Positions 1-8,016 of a DNA stretch of 55,710 bases are shown piece by piece. The stretch's first letter is position 1. Every line of letters starts with the position of its first letter. Both the position numbers and the translations under genes were made by a program. The DNA lies in assembly GCF_000285575.1 (NCBI RefSeq), contig NZ_HE611051.1:401758-457467 (forward strand), written 5' to 3'. The notes beneath the pieces are model-generated. The model worked only from the letters and a program-made list of their open reading frames with translations. It did not search any database and had not been told where the DNA came from. This stretch comes from Clostridium senegalense JC122. Lineage in GTDB: Bacteria > Bacillota > Clostridia > Clostridiales > Clostridiaceae.

Positions 1-977
1 CATCTTTATATGTATTATCCTTTGTAATCACAAAACTAAATTTATAATCATTTTAGAATTTTTACTGTATCATAATATATGGAAGATGTAATACTCAAAA
101 TAGTTACTGCACAAGCTATTACTACAGTGTTAATAGTTAAGATTTTGGCATTACTGCTCAATTTATTACTTATATCAGATATAAATATTAAATTTTCTCC
201 TCTATAATATAATTTTTTAGACTTTTTTAAAACACTTACTAGGATAACTATGGTACTAAAAAAGAAAAATAAGTTCCTATTATGTTAATAATTAGCACTA
301 GAAAACAAAAATCTAATGAGGACCTTATTAACGGAGTAAGTGCTAAAACATATGATGTAATTATTAGTATTACTCCTAAAGTACATTTAAAAATAGATTG
401 ATTTTTACACATAACTTTTTCTTTTTATTTTTCAATAATTCTATCAATTCATATGTTGTTATAAGTTTATAACTTTTGATTTCTGAAATTATAAAAAATA
501 TGCTTATAATTATTAATGTAATTATTAATTCTTTAAAGTTTATATTTATTGAAGCATATTGCTTATTTTTAGATAAAGTAAAAATAAGCATTAACATTAA
601 CTTTGATAATATGGTTGCTAAAAATATTCCTAAAGTTGAAGCTATAAACAATACTATTAACTTTTTATTAAAAAGAAAAAATAAACCTTCTTCTTTCTAA
701 CACCAAGCATCCTATATACACCTATTTGCTTTTTTATTCTGTTTACTAAATTAACATTACTTAATCCTAAAAGAATACCAAAAATAATTGTAAAAATTAT
801 AATTGAATAAATAATTAACATAATAAAGAAAATACCTATTTCTTTAGAAAAATTTTTATCACCTATAATAATTAATGTACATATAGCAAAAACATAACAA
901 ATTAATATAAAAAAATATTCTTTAAAACTTGCAAAATCTTTCTTGAAATTTTTAAGAAAGTCTTTAACAAATTTCAT
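1..977 (-). pseudogene. BceB-type FtsX-like permease, frameshifted and cut by the window edge
   Basis: The minus strand starts with ATG at 977, behind a GGGGG ribosome binding site and overlapping the end of the upstream ATPase gene by 14 nt. Reading across frames gives one continuous FtsX-like membrane protein: an N-terminal membrane region and the motif RIKKQIGVYRMLGVRKKK, then more membrane segments ending in YELIELLKNKKK, then SKKLYYRGENLIFISD, and finally DYKFSFVITKDNTYKD at the left edge. The last motifs resemble BceB/VraG permeases of peptide-antibiotic transporters. To keep the frame I need about five one-base corrections, each adding an A (minus strand) to an A/T run near 50, 57, 258-263, 410-425 and 660-690. 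The gene is therefore either decayed or badly sequenced. It pairs with the ATPase at 964-1728. Partner identity is inferred from order; the family call is fairly firm. Confidence 0.75.
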
Positions 978-1728
978 TTTTTATTCCCCCAAGCATTGCA
1001 ATCATATCTGTTATTTTAAAATAAAATTCTTCTTTACTTTCACCTTTTACTATTTCAGTAAATATCCTTCCATCTTTTATAAATAAAATTCTATCTGCAT
1101 AACTAGCTGCCAGTGGATCATGTGTAACCATAATTATTGTTATCTTATATTCCTTGTTTAAATTTTGTAAATTACTTAAAAATATTTTACAACTATTAGA
1201 ATCAAGTGATCCTGTTGGTTCATCTGCTAAAATTAATGATGGATTCGTTATAATTGCTCTACAAGCCTCAGCTCTTTGTTTTTGACCACCTGAAATTTCA
1301 TAAGGATAATTACTTAACACATCATAAATACCTAATTTTTTAGTTAAATCTTCAACCTTACTTTCCATTATTTCTACTTCCTCATTTTTAAAAGTTAATG
1401 GTAATATTATATTTTCCTTTATAGTTAAAGATTCTAAAAGGCTTGTCTCTTGAAATATAAATCCTAACTCCTCTTGTCTAAGTTTTGATATTTCCTTATC
1501 ATTAAGTTTATTTATGTCTATATTATTTAAAAGAACACTTCCATCTGTAATACTATCAACACTAGAAATTATATTTAACAACGTAGTTTTTCCTGACCCT
1601 GAAGGCCCCATTATCCCTATAAATTCTCCCTTATCAACAGTAAAACTTATATTTTTAAGTGCTTTAAATTTATTATTTCCAAATCCATAAATCTTGCTTA
1701 CATTATCTACCACAAGTATATTATCCAT
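964..1728 (-). CDS. BceA-type ABC transporter ATP-binding protein
   Basis: A 254-residue ABC ATPase of the MacB/LolD/BceA group, which partners with FtsX-like permeases. Visible motifs are Walker A GPSGSGKTT (about residue 42), Q-loop FIFQET, signature ISGGQKQR, Walker B LILADEPTG and the switch histidine in MVTHD. ATG at 1728 follows an AAGGAG site. The reading frame is intact although its permease partner at 1-977 is broken. Family knowledge: BceAB transporters remove or shield cell-wall-active peptides such as bacitracin and also signal to a BceS-type kinase. One such two-component system is encoded divergently at 4372-6061, which supports a role in peptide-antibiotic resistance. The actual substrate cannot be read from the sequence. 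Confidence 0.88.
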   Translation of the reverse strand: MDNILVVDNVSKIYGFGNNKFKALKNISFTVDKGEFIGIMGPSGSGKTTLLNIISSVDSITDGSVLLNNIDINKLNDKEISKLRQEELGFIFQETSLLESLTIKENIILPLTFKNEEVEIMESKVEDLTKKLGIYDVLSNYPYEISGGQKQRAEACRAIITNPSLILADEPTGSLDSNSCKIFLSNLQNLNKEYKITIIMVTHDPLAASYADRILFIKDGRIFTEIVKGESKEEFYFKITDMIAMLGGIKNEIC

Positions 1729-1779
1729 ATAACTTCTCCTTAAAACTGTTAAATTATATCTTTAATGTTATATATTATA

Positions 1780-2487
1780 TTATAATTCTTTTTTATGCAA
1801 TATATAACAATTAGTTGCAAATACAACCATACTAAATATAATTAATACACTAACTTGAGAAAAAGTATATATTTTGCTTTGAAACATCATATTAGTTGAA
1901 TAAAATGGTAAATTTTCTATTATTGTTTTTACTCCATCACTTAATCTTGAAGATTGTAGTGCATTTCCGAAAAGAGCTAATATTAAATCGAAGTAGCATA
2001 TATAAGTTACTATTGCACCAATATTGCTATTATCAGCTAACATAGTCATTAAAAATATACTTAAAGCTAAGCTACAACTATAAAGAATAAAATATGATAA
2101 ATCTTTTATACTATTTATAAAATTCATTGAATCTAAACCTGTATTAGAAATAATACTAACAACTATACTTCCTAACATAAGTGCTATATAAAATATAATT
2201 GAATTTATAATTATTGAAATTAATTTAGATAGAAATATTTGAAACCTACTATAAACTCCTGAATATAGTACTCTATTAACATTTTTTTCAAAACCTTTTC
2301 CTAATATGAAAAAATTAGTTATTAAGATTCCATAGGACAACATGTTGTTAAAATTTCCTGGAAAACTTTCTATATTACGGCTTCCCAATATAGCCATTAA
2401 ACAACATATTATTATAATTAATACTATGTTTCTATTTTCCTTAAATACTTTTCTTTCCTTTAAAGTTAAATCAAAAATTTTATTCAT
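1780..2487 (-). CDS. ABC-2 type permease, second subunit of the BcrA-like exporter
   Basis: A 235-residue hydrophobic protein with about six membrane segments, the usual size for permease subunits of lantibiotic-protection ABC transporters (BcrB, MutE/G, NukE/G, CprB/C). The start is ATG at 2487 with an AAAGGAG site about 10 nt upstream. It follows another permease (2511-3249) and an ATPase (3242-4153) in the same direction, so the three form an ATPase plus two-permease set. The sequence is poorly conserved, as expected for this family, and the assignment rests on topology and neighbours. The frame is intact. Confidence 0.72.
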   Translation of the reverse strand: MNKIFDLTLKERKVFKENRNIVLIIIICCLMAILGSRNIESFPGNFNNMLSYGILITNFFILGKGFEKNVNRVLYSGVYSRFQIFLSKLISIIINSIIFYIALMLGSIVVSIISNTGLDSMNFINSIKDLSYFILYSCSLALSIFLMTMLADNSNIGAIVTYICYFDLILALFGNALQSSRLSDGVKTIIENLPFYSTNMMFQSKIYTFSQVSVLIIFSMVVFATNCYILHKKEL

Positions 2488-2510
2488 ATCTATTTTGCTC
2501 CTTTTACAAA

Positions 2511-3249
2511 TTATTTAATCTCTCTTTTATTCATTATTAATAAGGAAATTATAGAAAATGCTATTCCCCAGCAAATCATAACTAATACTCCATTTAAATT
2601 ACTTCCATTCATTAATTCAGAAGTTATATAAAAAGGTGTTTTAGTAAATATATATAAGCCTGTTGGTACTTCCACTAACTTATTAACCATTACTACAAAC
2701 GCTGCTGCCAAAAAAATTTACTACTCCTAAAATCAAGCTACCTACAACTACAGTTATTTTTGTTTCATAAGTTATAGATACTATAACCATAGCTAATGCC
2801 CCTATAGTGAACGTTGTTGCCACTAAAGCTATTAATAATCTTAAATGATTCAGATGTATAAAACTTTCAATGCCTAATTTATTAGGTATTGAAAGTGCTG
2901 CAAACAATCCGTTAACCTCTGTCGTAATCCACACTATTACCCCTAATAAAATTAAAGAAATTATTTTAGAAATCATTATTTCTGTTCTTGTAAAAACTCC
3001 TGAAAATATTGTTTTTGTTGTATTATGTTCTATATCATTTGCTAATACTAAAAAGCTTAGATATACTATACCAATATATAACATACGCAAAAATTCAAAA
3101 TTATAACAATTAATATCGTATCCACCAGGTTGTATAAAGAAAATCCATATAGCGGAATATATAAAGCATAATATTGTTCCTAAAATATATTGTTTAGATT
3201 GAAGTATGTTTTTAATAGTTTTCCAAGATAAATTTAATAATTTAAACAT
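2511..3249 (-). pseudogene. ABC-2 type permease, first subunit, single frameshift
   Basis: ATG at 3249 overlaps the end of the ATPase gene by 8 nt, and the product begins MFKLLNLSWKTIKNILQ. The frame runs to a short tail (GSSVCSNG) and stops near 2683. The rest of the protein (LAAAFVVMVNKLVEV and onward to 2511) lies in another frame. The break is in a run of seven A (plus strand, 2710-2716); removing one base restores a continuous permease of about 245 residues with six membrane segments, close to the intact sister subunit at 1780-2487. This is the one indel in the window that looks like an insertion rather than a loss. The intact family form is an ABC-2 permease of lantibiotic-immunity exporters. 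Confidence 0.72.
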
Positions 3250-4153
3250 TTATATCACCGCCTACTGTTTTCATAAATTTTTCTTCTAAACTTTCCTTCT
3301 CTTCATAAACACTTGTAAATAAAATTCCATCATTTATAAGTTCTTTTATAATTTGTTGAATCTCAATTTTATTTTTTTGTATTTTTACTTTATCTACATC
3401 TTCAGTTGAAAACTCTATATTTTTTTCTTTAAAAAATCTTTTAAATTCTTCTATATTTTTAGTTTCAAAAACAGTAGTAGCTATTTCACTACCTTTGTTT
3501 TTTAAATCCTCGCATCTAATTACTTCGCCCTTTTGCATAAATATAACTCTGTCACAAAGCATCTCAATTTCTGAAAGTATATGACTTGATATTAAAACTG
3601 TAGTTTTCTTTTTTTCTGAAATATATTTTATAAATTTTCTTATTTCTATTATTACATTTGGATCTAATCCATTAGTAGGTTCATCAAGTATAAGTAATGG
3701 TGGGTATGAAAGTACTGCCTGTGCAATACCTAATCTTTGTCTCATACCTAAAGAATATGTTTTTACTTTTTTATTAATAGCATCTTCTAAACCTAACATT
3801 TTTACAATTGTAGAAATTTCATCATTATTTTTCACTCCTGATATTTGAGCGAAAAACTCTAAATTTTCATATCCAGTTAAATTAGGATATAATCCTGGAG
3901 TTTCTATAACACATCCTACTTTTTTTGTTTTACTTTTTTTCATGTTCATAATATTTTCATTTTGTATAAAAACTTCTCCATCATACTTATTAGTAAGTCC
4001 AGTTATTATTTTCATAATAGTTGTTTTGCCTGCTCCATTTGGTCCAACTAACCCAATGATTTCACCTTCATTGATAGTGAAATTAATATTTGAAAGCACA
4101 GTCCTTGTTCCATACTTTTTAGTTACATTGTTTATTTTTAAAATATTATTCAT
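3242..4153 (-). CDS. BcrA-type ABC transporter ATP-binding protein (peptide antibiotic immunity)
   Basis: A 303-residue ATPase of the BcrA/NatA type. It shows Walker A GPNGAGKTT (about residue 37), the Q-loop region with VIETPGLYPNLTGYENL, signature YSLGMRQRLGIAQ and Walker B LLILDEPTNGLD, followed by a C-terminal extension of about 80 residues typical of BcrA/CprA-like proteins. It heads the minus-strand group 4153 to 1780 and probably shares a transcript with the downstream BceA/BceB-like genes. The start is ATG at 4153. Together with the divergent response regulator gene, the locus resembles lantibiotic-resistance systems of clostridia (Cpr in C. difficile) and bacilli (Bcr). The substrate is inferred, not seen. 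Confidence 0.85.
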   Translation of the reverse strand: MNNILKINNVTKKYGTRTVLSNINFTINEGEIIGLVGPNGAGKTTIMKIITGLTNKYDGEVFIQNENIMNMKKSKTKKVGCVIETPGLYPNLTGYENLEFFAQISGVKNNDEISTIVKMLGLEDAINKKVKTYSLGMRQRLGIAQAVLSYPPLLILDEPTNGLDPNVIIEIRKFIKYISEKKKTTVLISSHILSEIEMLCDRVIFMQKGEVIRCEDLKNKGSEIATTVFETKNIEEFKRFFKEKNIEFSTEDVDKVKIQKNKIEIQQIIKELINDGILFTSVYEEKESLEEKFMKTVGGDINV

Positions 4154-4253
4154 AATTTTTTCCCCCTAGTCATTTATGTTTTAATCTATTTATATTTTAT
4201 CGTCTTATTAGGGCCCTATCCATTTCATTACATAACAAACTCTACCTATAAAC

Positions 4254-4350
4254 TTACATTTTTGTAATATTATAATGCTTATTTTCTATTTTTCACTTTA
4301 TTATAAAGAGAAATGTATTTATAATTGTATTGTAAGTAAAAAATGTATTT
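4254..4350. promoter_or_regulatory. Divergent control region with inverted and direct repeats, candidate response-regulator sites
   Basis: The 218-nt gap between the divergent ATPase (3242-4153) and response regulator (4372-5046) genes holds three repeats: TTACA-4-TGTAA at 4254-4267, TTATAAA-10-TTTATAA at 4301-4324, and the direct repeat AAATGTATTT at 4311-4320 and 4341-4350. BceR-like regulators bind inverted repeats upstream of their transporter genes, so the first element, closest to the transporter promoter, is the best operator candidate. Binding is inferred only. Confidence 0.4.
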
Positions 4351-4371
4351 TTACGGTAAGGACGGTGTATT

Positions 4372-5046
4372 ATGTTTAAGATACTTATAGTGGAGGATGA
4401 TTTAGATTTATCTAATCAATTAACTATTCATTTAAACAAATGGGGTCATAATTCAAAAGCTGTGGGAAACTTTCAAAATATTTTGCCAGAATTCAAAGCA
4501 TTTAATCCTAATTTAATTCTCTTAGATGTGAATTTACCTTTCTATGATGGTTTTTACTGGTGTAATGAAATAAGAAAAATTTCAAAAGTGCCTATAATTA
4601 TTATCTCTTCTAGAGATTCTAATATGGACATAATAATGGGAGTTAACTTCGGTGCAGACGACTATATTAGCAAGCCTTTTTCTTTTGATGTACTTTTAGC
4701 AAAAGTTAATGCTATTTTAAGAAGAAGCTATAATTTCACAAGTGACTCTAATGATATTTTGGTACATAATGATGTAACTTTAGATTTGACCCAAGGCATT
4801 GTATATTATAATGATCAATCTATAGAACTTACTAAAAATGAACTTAAAATTATTTCTATTCTTATGAAATATAATAAACAAATTGTCTCTAGAGATAAAA
4901 TTATGGAAAAACTTTGGGATAGCTCTTGTTTTGTCGATGATAATACTTTAACTGTAAATGTGAATAGGTTAAGAGGTAAACTTAAAGAACTGGGATTAGA
5001 AAATTTTATTGAAACAAAACGTGGAATAGGATATATAATCAGTTAA
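4372..5046 (+). CDS. OmpR-family response regulator, BceR-like
   Basis: A 224-residue response regulator. The receiver domain (about residues 1-117) has acidic residues in VEDDLD, the phosphorylatable Asp in LLDVNLP and the conserved Lys in YISKPFS. The C-terminal winged-helix DNA-binding domain (about 128-224) includes LTKNELKIISILM and ends RGIGYIIS. ATG at 4372 has a GGACGG-like site upstream. The next gene, a histidine kinase, begins at the base after the stop codon, so the two are co-transcribed. The order (regulator plus kinase divergent from a transporter) is that of antimicrobial-peptide sensing modules, and the transporter genes are the likely targets. Confidence 0.88.
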   Translation: MFKILIVEDDLDLSNQLTIHLNKWGHNSKAVGNFQNILPEFKAFNPNLILLDVNLPFYDGFYWCNEIRKISKVPIIIISSRDSNMDIIMGVNFGADDYISKPFSFDVLLAKVNAILRRSYNFTSDSNDILVHNDVTLDLTQGIVYYNDQSIELTKNELKIISILMKYNKQIVSRDKIMEKLWDSSCFVDDNTLTVNVNRLRGKLKELGLENFIETKRGIGYIIS

Positions 5047-6061
5047 ATGAACTTTTTAAAATTTATTAAAGACAATAAAACCTTTTTTATATTTGACAGC
5101 AGTTTTTTAGTATTTCTATATTTAATTATTATTTGTTCTCCTATTACAGGAGATATCTTTAATATATTCTCATACATATTCATAATTAATATTTTATTTT
5201 CTTCTTTATATTTGTTGTATTTATATAATAAAAGAAAAAATTTTTAATATTACTATATTCGTCTTTAGAAAATAAAAATTTCAATGAATTATCTAAACTA
5301 AATAAAACTTATGAGGAGAGTTTATATTTTAATTTATTTAAATCTCAAAATATGATATATGAAGATACTTTAAAGACTTTTATAGATAAATATACTGAAA
5401 ATGAGGAATTAATAACATTATGGATTCATGATATAAAAATCCCTATTTCTATAATTAAACTAGTTATAGATGAAAATATGGATTTGAGCTTTGAACCAAC
5501 TCTTAAAGACATTGATTTTCAAGTTAGAAATATAGATGATTCTTTAAATAAATTACTTTATTTAACCAGATTAGATGATTTTGATAAAGATTTTATAATA
5601 TCAAATGTTAATATTAAAAAATAATAGAAAAAGTTATAAGTAAACATGCTAAGTATTTTATATCAAAAAAGCTTAAATTGAAACTTATTAATTTAGATTA
5701 TTACATATTAACTGATGAAAAATGGCTATTTTTTGTAATTGATCAATTAATAAGTAACTCTATAAAGTATGTTAATTACAACGGATGTATCTTAATAAGA
5801 TGCCATATAGAAAATAATAATCTTATTCTTACAATATATGATAATGGCATAGGTATTAAACAAGAAGACCTTTCAAGGGTTTTTAATAAAGGCTTTACAG
5901 GAAATAATGGAAGAGTTAATACTAAATCTACTGGTCTTGGACTTTATCTAGTCAAATCTTTATGTGATAAAGTAGGCTATACTATTTTTATTAAATCTAA
6001 AATTAATTGTTATACCGCTGTGTCAATTGGTTTTCCTAATTTTTCTGATAAAAAAATATAA
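5047..6061 (+). pseudogene. BceS-type intramembrane-sensing histidine kinase with two frameshifts
   Basis: Three pieces join into one kinase of about 338 residues, the normal BceS size. The N-terminal part (5047-5247) has two membrane segments with almost no extracellular loop, the mark of intramembrane-sensing kinases. The middle part (5248-5624) carries the phosphoacceptor box LWIHDIKIPI. The C-terminal part (5625-6061) has the ATP-binding motifs (NSIKYV, DNGIGI, STGLGLYLVKSL). The breaks fall in A-runs of six at 5235-5240 and 5616-5621; one added A at each site restores the frame. The gene directly follows the response regulator. If the breaks are real the kinase is dead and the regulator is an orphan; if they are sequencing errors the system is complete. 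Confidence 0.85.
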
Positions 6062-6100
6062 GAAAAAAGAAGCTCTTTAATTATTTTGAGCTTCTTTTCT
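6061..6100. terminator. Bidirectional terminator between the kinase gene and mgtE
   Basis: A hairpin AGAAGCTC (6068-6075) / GAGCTTCT (6088-6095) is flanked by an A-run on the left and a T-rich stretch on the right, so it can end transcription from both convergent genes. Confidence 0.8.
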
Positions 6101-6101
6101 C

Positions 6102-7448
6102 TTATATTAAATATTGTATAAATACTGTTGCTAATCCTAAGAAAAAGAAAAATCCTAAAACATCAGTAGCTGTTGTTACAAAAACTGCTGATGCTAATGC
6201 TGGATCTATTTTTAATTTTTTAAGTGTCAATGGAACTAAAAATCCTGCTGTCGTAGCTACTGTCATATTTAAAATCATAGCCAGTCCAATAACCAATCCA
6301 AATACAGGTTTTCCAGACCAAATTCCACCTATTATAGAAATACATATCCCAACTGAAAGTCCATTGGTTAAACCTACACCTATTTCTTTAAAGAAAATCT
6401 TTTTAGCATTTTCAAAATTTAATTCCCCTAGGGCTAATCCTCTAACAACTATTGTTAATGTCTGCGTTCCTGCATTTCCACCCATGCCTGCAACTATTGG
6501 CATAAATGTAGCTAATATAACAACTTTACTTATAGTTCCTTCAAACATACTTACTGTTGCTGAAGCTAACATAGCAGTAAGTAGATTAACAAATAACCAT
6601 GGAAGTCTACTTCTTACAGATTCAAAAAGTGTTCCATTAACTTTTTCACTTTCACCAACTCCACCTAAACGATGTATATCCTCAGTTGTTTCATCTCTTA
6701 AAACATCTATTATATCATCAACGGTTACAATACCTAGCATCTGCTTTTCATCATTTATAACAGGCATTGTTAAAAACCCATATTTTTCAAACCTATGTGC
6801 AACTTCTTCCTGGTCCATGTCATGATGGACACTTATAACGTTGCTATTTAAAACATCAATAATTAATGTATCAAAAGGACTTACAACTATTTCTCTTAAT
6901 GATACAACACCCTTTAACTTTTCATCTTCATCTACAACATACAGATAATATGCACTTTCTGCATTTGGAGCAACTTTTTGAAGATATTTTAATGTTTCTT
7001 TCACAGTCATATTTTCTTTAATTGAAATATATTCTGTTGCCATTATACCACCAGCTGTATCTGGCGCATAAGTAAGCAATTGTTTAACATCTTCAGCTTC
7101 TTCAACTGGCATGTTATCTAAAATTTTCTTAGATTCAATTTCATCTAAGCTACCTAGCAAGTCTGCGATTTCATCAGATGACATTTCTTTTAATATATTT
7201 TTTTGCTTTTTCTCGGAAAAATTCACCAAAAGTGCATATTTTTCTTCATCATCTTCTTCGTCTATAACTTCTGCGATTAGCCATTCTGGTATTCTATGAA
7301 GTATTTTGATTACATCTACAGCCTCTATTTCATGTAGTACATCTAATATGTCTGCTGGATGTATATCCTCTATTATTTCATCTATTCCCTTTTGTGAACC
7401 GTAAAGTAATAACCTTTTTAATTCTTCCCTGTCCATTTCAAGTTTCAT
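6102..7448 (-). CDS. mgtE: Magnesium transporter MgtE
   Basis: A 448-residue MgtE magnesium channel. The cytoplasmic N domain (about residues 1-125, superhelical repeats such as LLGSLDEIESKKILDNMP) is followed by two CBS domains (about 130-255) and a membrane domain of five helices (about 285-445) with the conserved PIVAGMGGNAGTQT segment and a late ATTAGFLVPL helix region. Family knowledge: the N and CBS domains close the pore when magnesium is high. ATG at 7448 is chosen over the TTG at 7451 because an AGGAGG site lies 6 nt upstream of the ATG. Expression is probably controlled by the upstream M-box riboswitch and perhaps by a mini-ORF with a hairpin between them. The length matches the family (about 450). 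Confidence 0.95.
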   Translation of the reverse strand: MKLEMDREELKRLLLYGSQKGIDEIIEDIHPADILDVLHEIEAVDVIKILHRIPEWLIAEVIDEEDDEEKYALLVNFSEKKQKNILKEMSSDEIADLLGSLDEIESKKILDNMPVEEAEDVKQLLTYAPDTAGGIMATEYISIKENMTVKETLKYLQKVAPNAESAYYLYVVDEDEKLKGVVSLREIVVSPFDTLIIDVLNSNVISVHHDMDQEEVAHRFEKYGFLTMPVINDEKQMLGIVTVDDIIDVLRDETTEDIHRLGGVGESEKVNGTLFESVRSRLPWLFVNLLTAMLASATVSMFEGTISKVVILATFMPIVAGMGGNAGTQTLTIVVRGLALGELNFENAKKIFFKEIGVGLTNGLSVGICISIIGGIWSGKPVFGLVIGLAMILNMTVATTAGFLVPLTLKKLKIDPALASAVFVTTATDVLGFFFFLGLATVFIQYLI

Positions 7449-7465
7449 CAAACTCCTCCTTTAAA

Positions 7466-7564
7466 TTAAGAGAAGCCTTGGAATAAAAAGTGTATAAATG
7501 AATTCAAGGCTACTCTTATATATTTACTTGTAAAATTGCACCTACTATAAGGGTCGCTGTCCAT
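7466..7564 (-). CDS. Leader mini-ORF between the M-box and mgtE (32 codons)
   Basis: An ATG at 7564 lies 6 nt after a near-perfect GGGAGGTG site (7578-7571) and opens a 32-residue frame beginning MDSDPYSRCNFTSKYIRV. It stops at 7466, just ahead of the mgtE ribosome binding site. The 3' half contains an 11-position hairpin, GAGTAGCCTTG paired with CAAGGCTTCTC with one mismatch (7469-7515). Translation of the mini-ORF would therefore melt a structure right next to the mgtE start. The codons are less AT-rich than the surrounding non-coding DNA. I do not recognise the peptide. It could be a leader peptide or a true small protein; translation is inferred from the ribosome binding site, not proven. 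Confidence 0.55.
   Translation of the reverse strand: MDSDPYSRCNFTSKYIRVALNSFIHFLFQGFS
7469..7515 (-). promoter_or_regulatory. Hairpin directly upstream of the mgtE ribosome binding site
   Basis: On the minus strand GAGTAGCCTTG and CAAGGCTTCTC are complementary at 10 of 11 positions, separated by about 25 nt. The hairpin ends about 10 nt before the mgtE AGGAGG site and lies inside the mini-ORF. No U-run follows, so it is not a simple terminator; translational coupling or mRNA processing is more likely. Confidence 0.55.
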
Positions 7565-7616
7565 TTATATCACCTCCCAAATTTATAAAAAACTATTAAA
7601 TATCATTAAAAACAAT

Positions 7617-7822
7617 AAAAAAAGACCTTCCAGCTCCTTGCTAAAAAATCTAGTATCTTTTAGTTGTAGAGCTTTAGCACTATAAAGCTTAGACTTATCG
7701 TCAGCTACATTAAAAATTACCTTTGCGATAATTCCTGTTAACCCATTGGAATCTCTCGATTTTTCTGGGCAGTAGCATGTGTCTTTATAGGAGCCTCACC
7801 TAACAATTCAATTTTTCTTCCA
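7617..7822 (-). promoter_or_regulatory. M-box (ykoK) magnesium riboswitch
   Basis: The minus strand carries the characteristic M-box core in order: TTAGGTGAGGCTCCTATA, then CTACTGCCC, CCAATGGGT, AACAGGAATTATCGCAAAGG and TGTAGCTGACGATAAG, ending near GGAGCTGG with a run of seven T (GTCTTTTTTT) at about 7617-7625. This matches the M-box consensus that binds magnesium and ends transcription of magnesium transporter genes when the ion is plentiful. It sits about 170 nt upstream of mgtE. The exact base pairing of the terminator could not be settled by eye. Between the T-run and mgtE lies the extra leader segment with a mini-ORF. Confidence 0.92.
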
Positions 7823-7828
7823 CATATA

Positions 7829-7857
7829 ATATTATTCCTTTAAATAATACATGTCAA
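7829..7857 (-). promoter_or_regulatory. Sigma-A type promoter for the M-box-mgtE transcript
   Basis: TTGACA (7857-7852), a 17-nt spacer and TAATAT (7834-7829) on the minus strand. Transcription would begin at about 7822, immediately before the M-box. Confidence 0.75.
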
Positions 7858-7968
7858 ATCAAATTTTATATTTTTAAATCTTATTATAAATTCTTCATAG
7901 CATTATTTCTCTAAATTTATAATAAGATTTTCATTGATAAATTAAATCAAAAACATAGCTAAATAGCA
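7858..7968. other. Intergenic gap between the mgtE promoter and the amidohydrolase terminator
   Basis: AT-rich sequence with no supportable gene. It separates the mgtE leader from the end of the amidohydrolase gene. Confidence 0.6.
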
Positions 7969-8006
7969 AAAAAGGATATTCAAAATAAATTTTAAATATC
8001 CTTTTT
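7969..8006 (-). terminator. Terminator of the amidohydrolase gene
   Basis: AAAAAGGATATT and AAATATCCTTTTT form a 12-bp stem about 10 nt after the stop codon at 8017, followed on the minus strand by a T-run. Confidence 0.8.
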
Positions 8007-8016
8007 AAATAATTAA

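Noticed and set aside
476-700. Plus-strand open frame in the left region
   Set aside because: It is the antisense of the BceB-like permease, which gives far better protein similarity on the minus strand.
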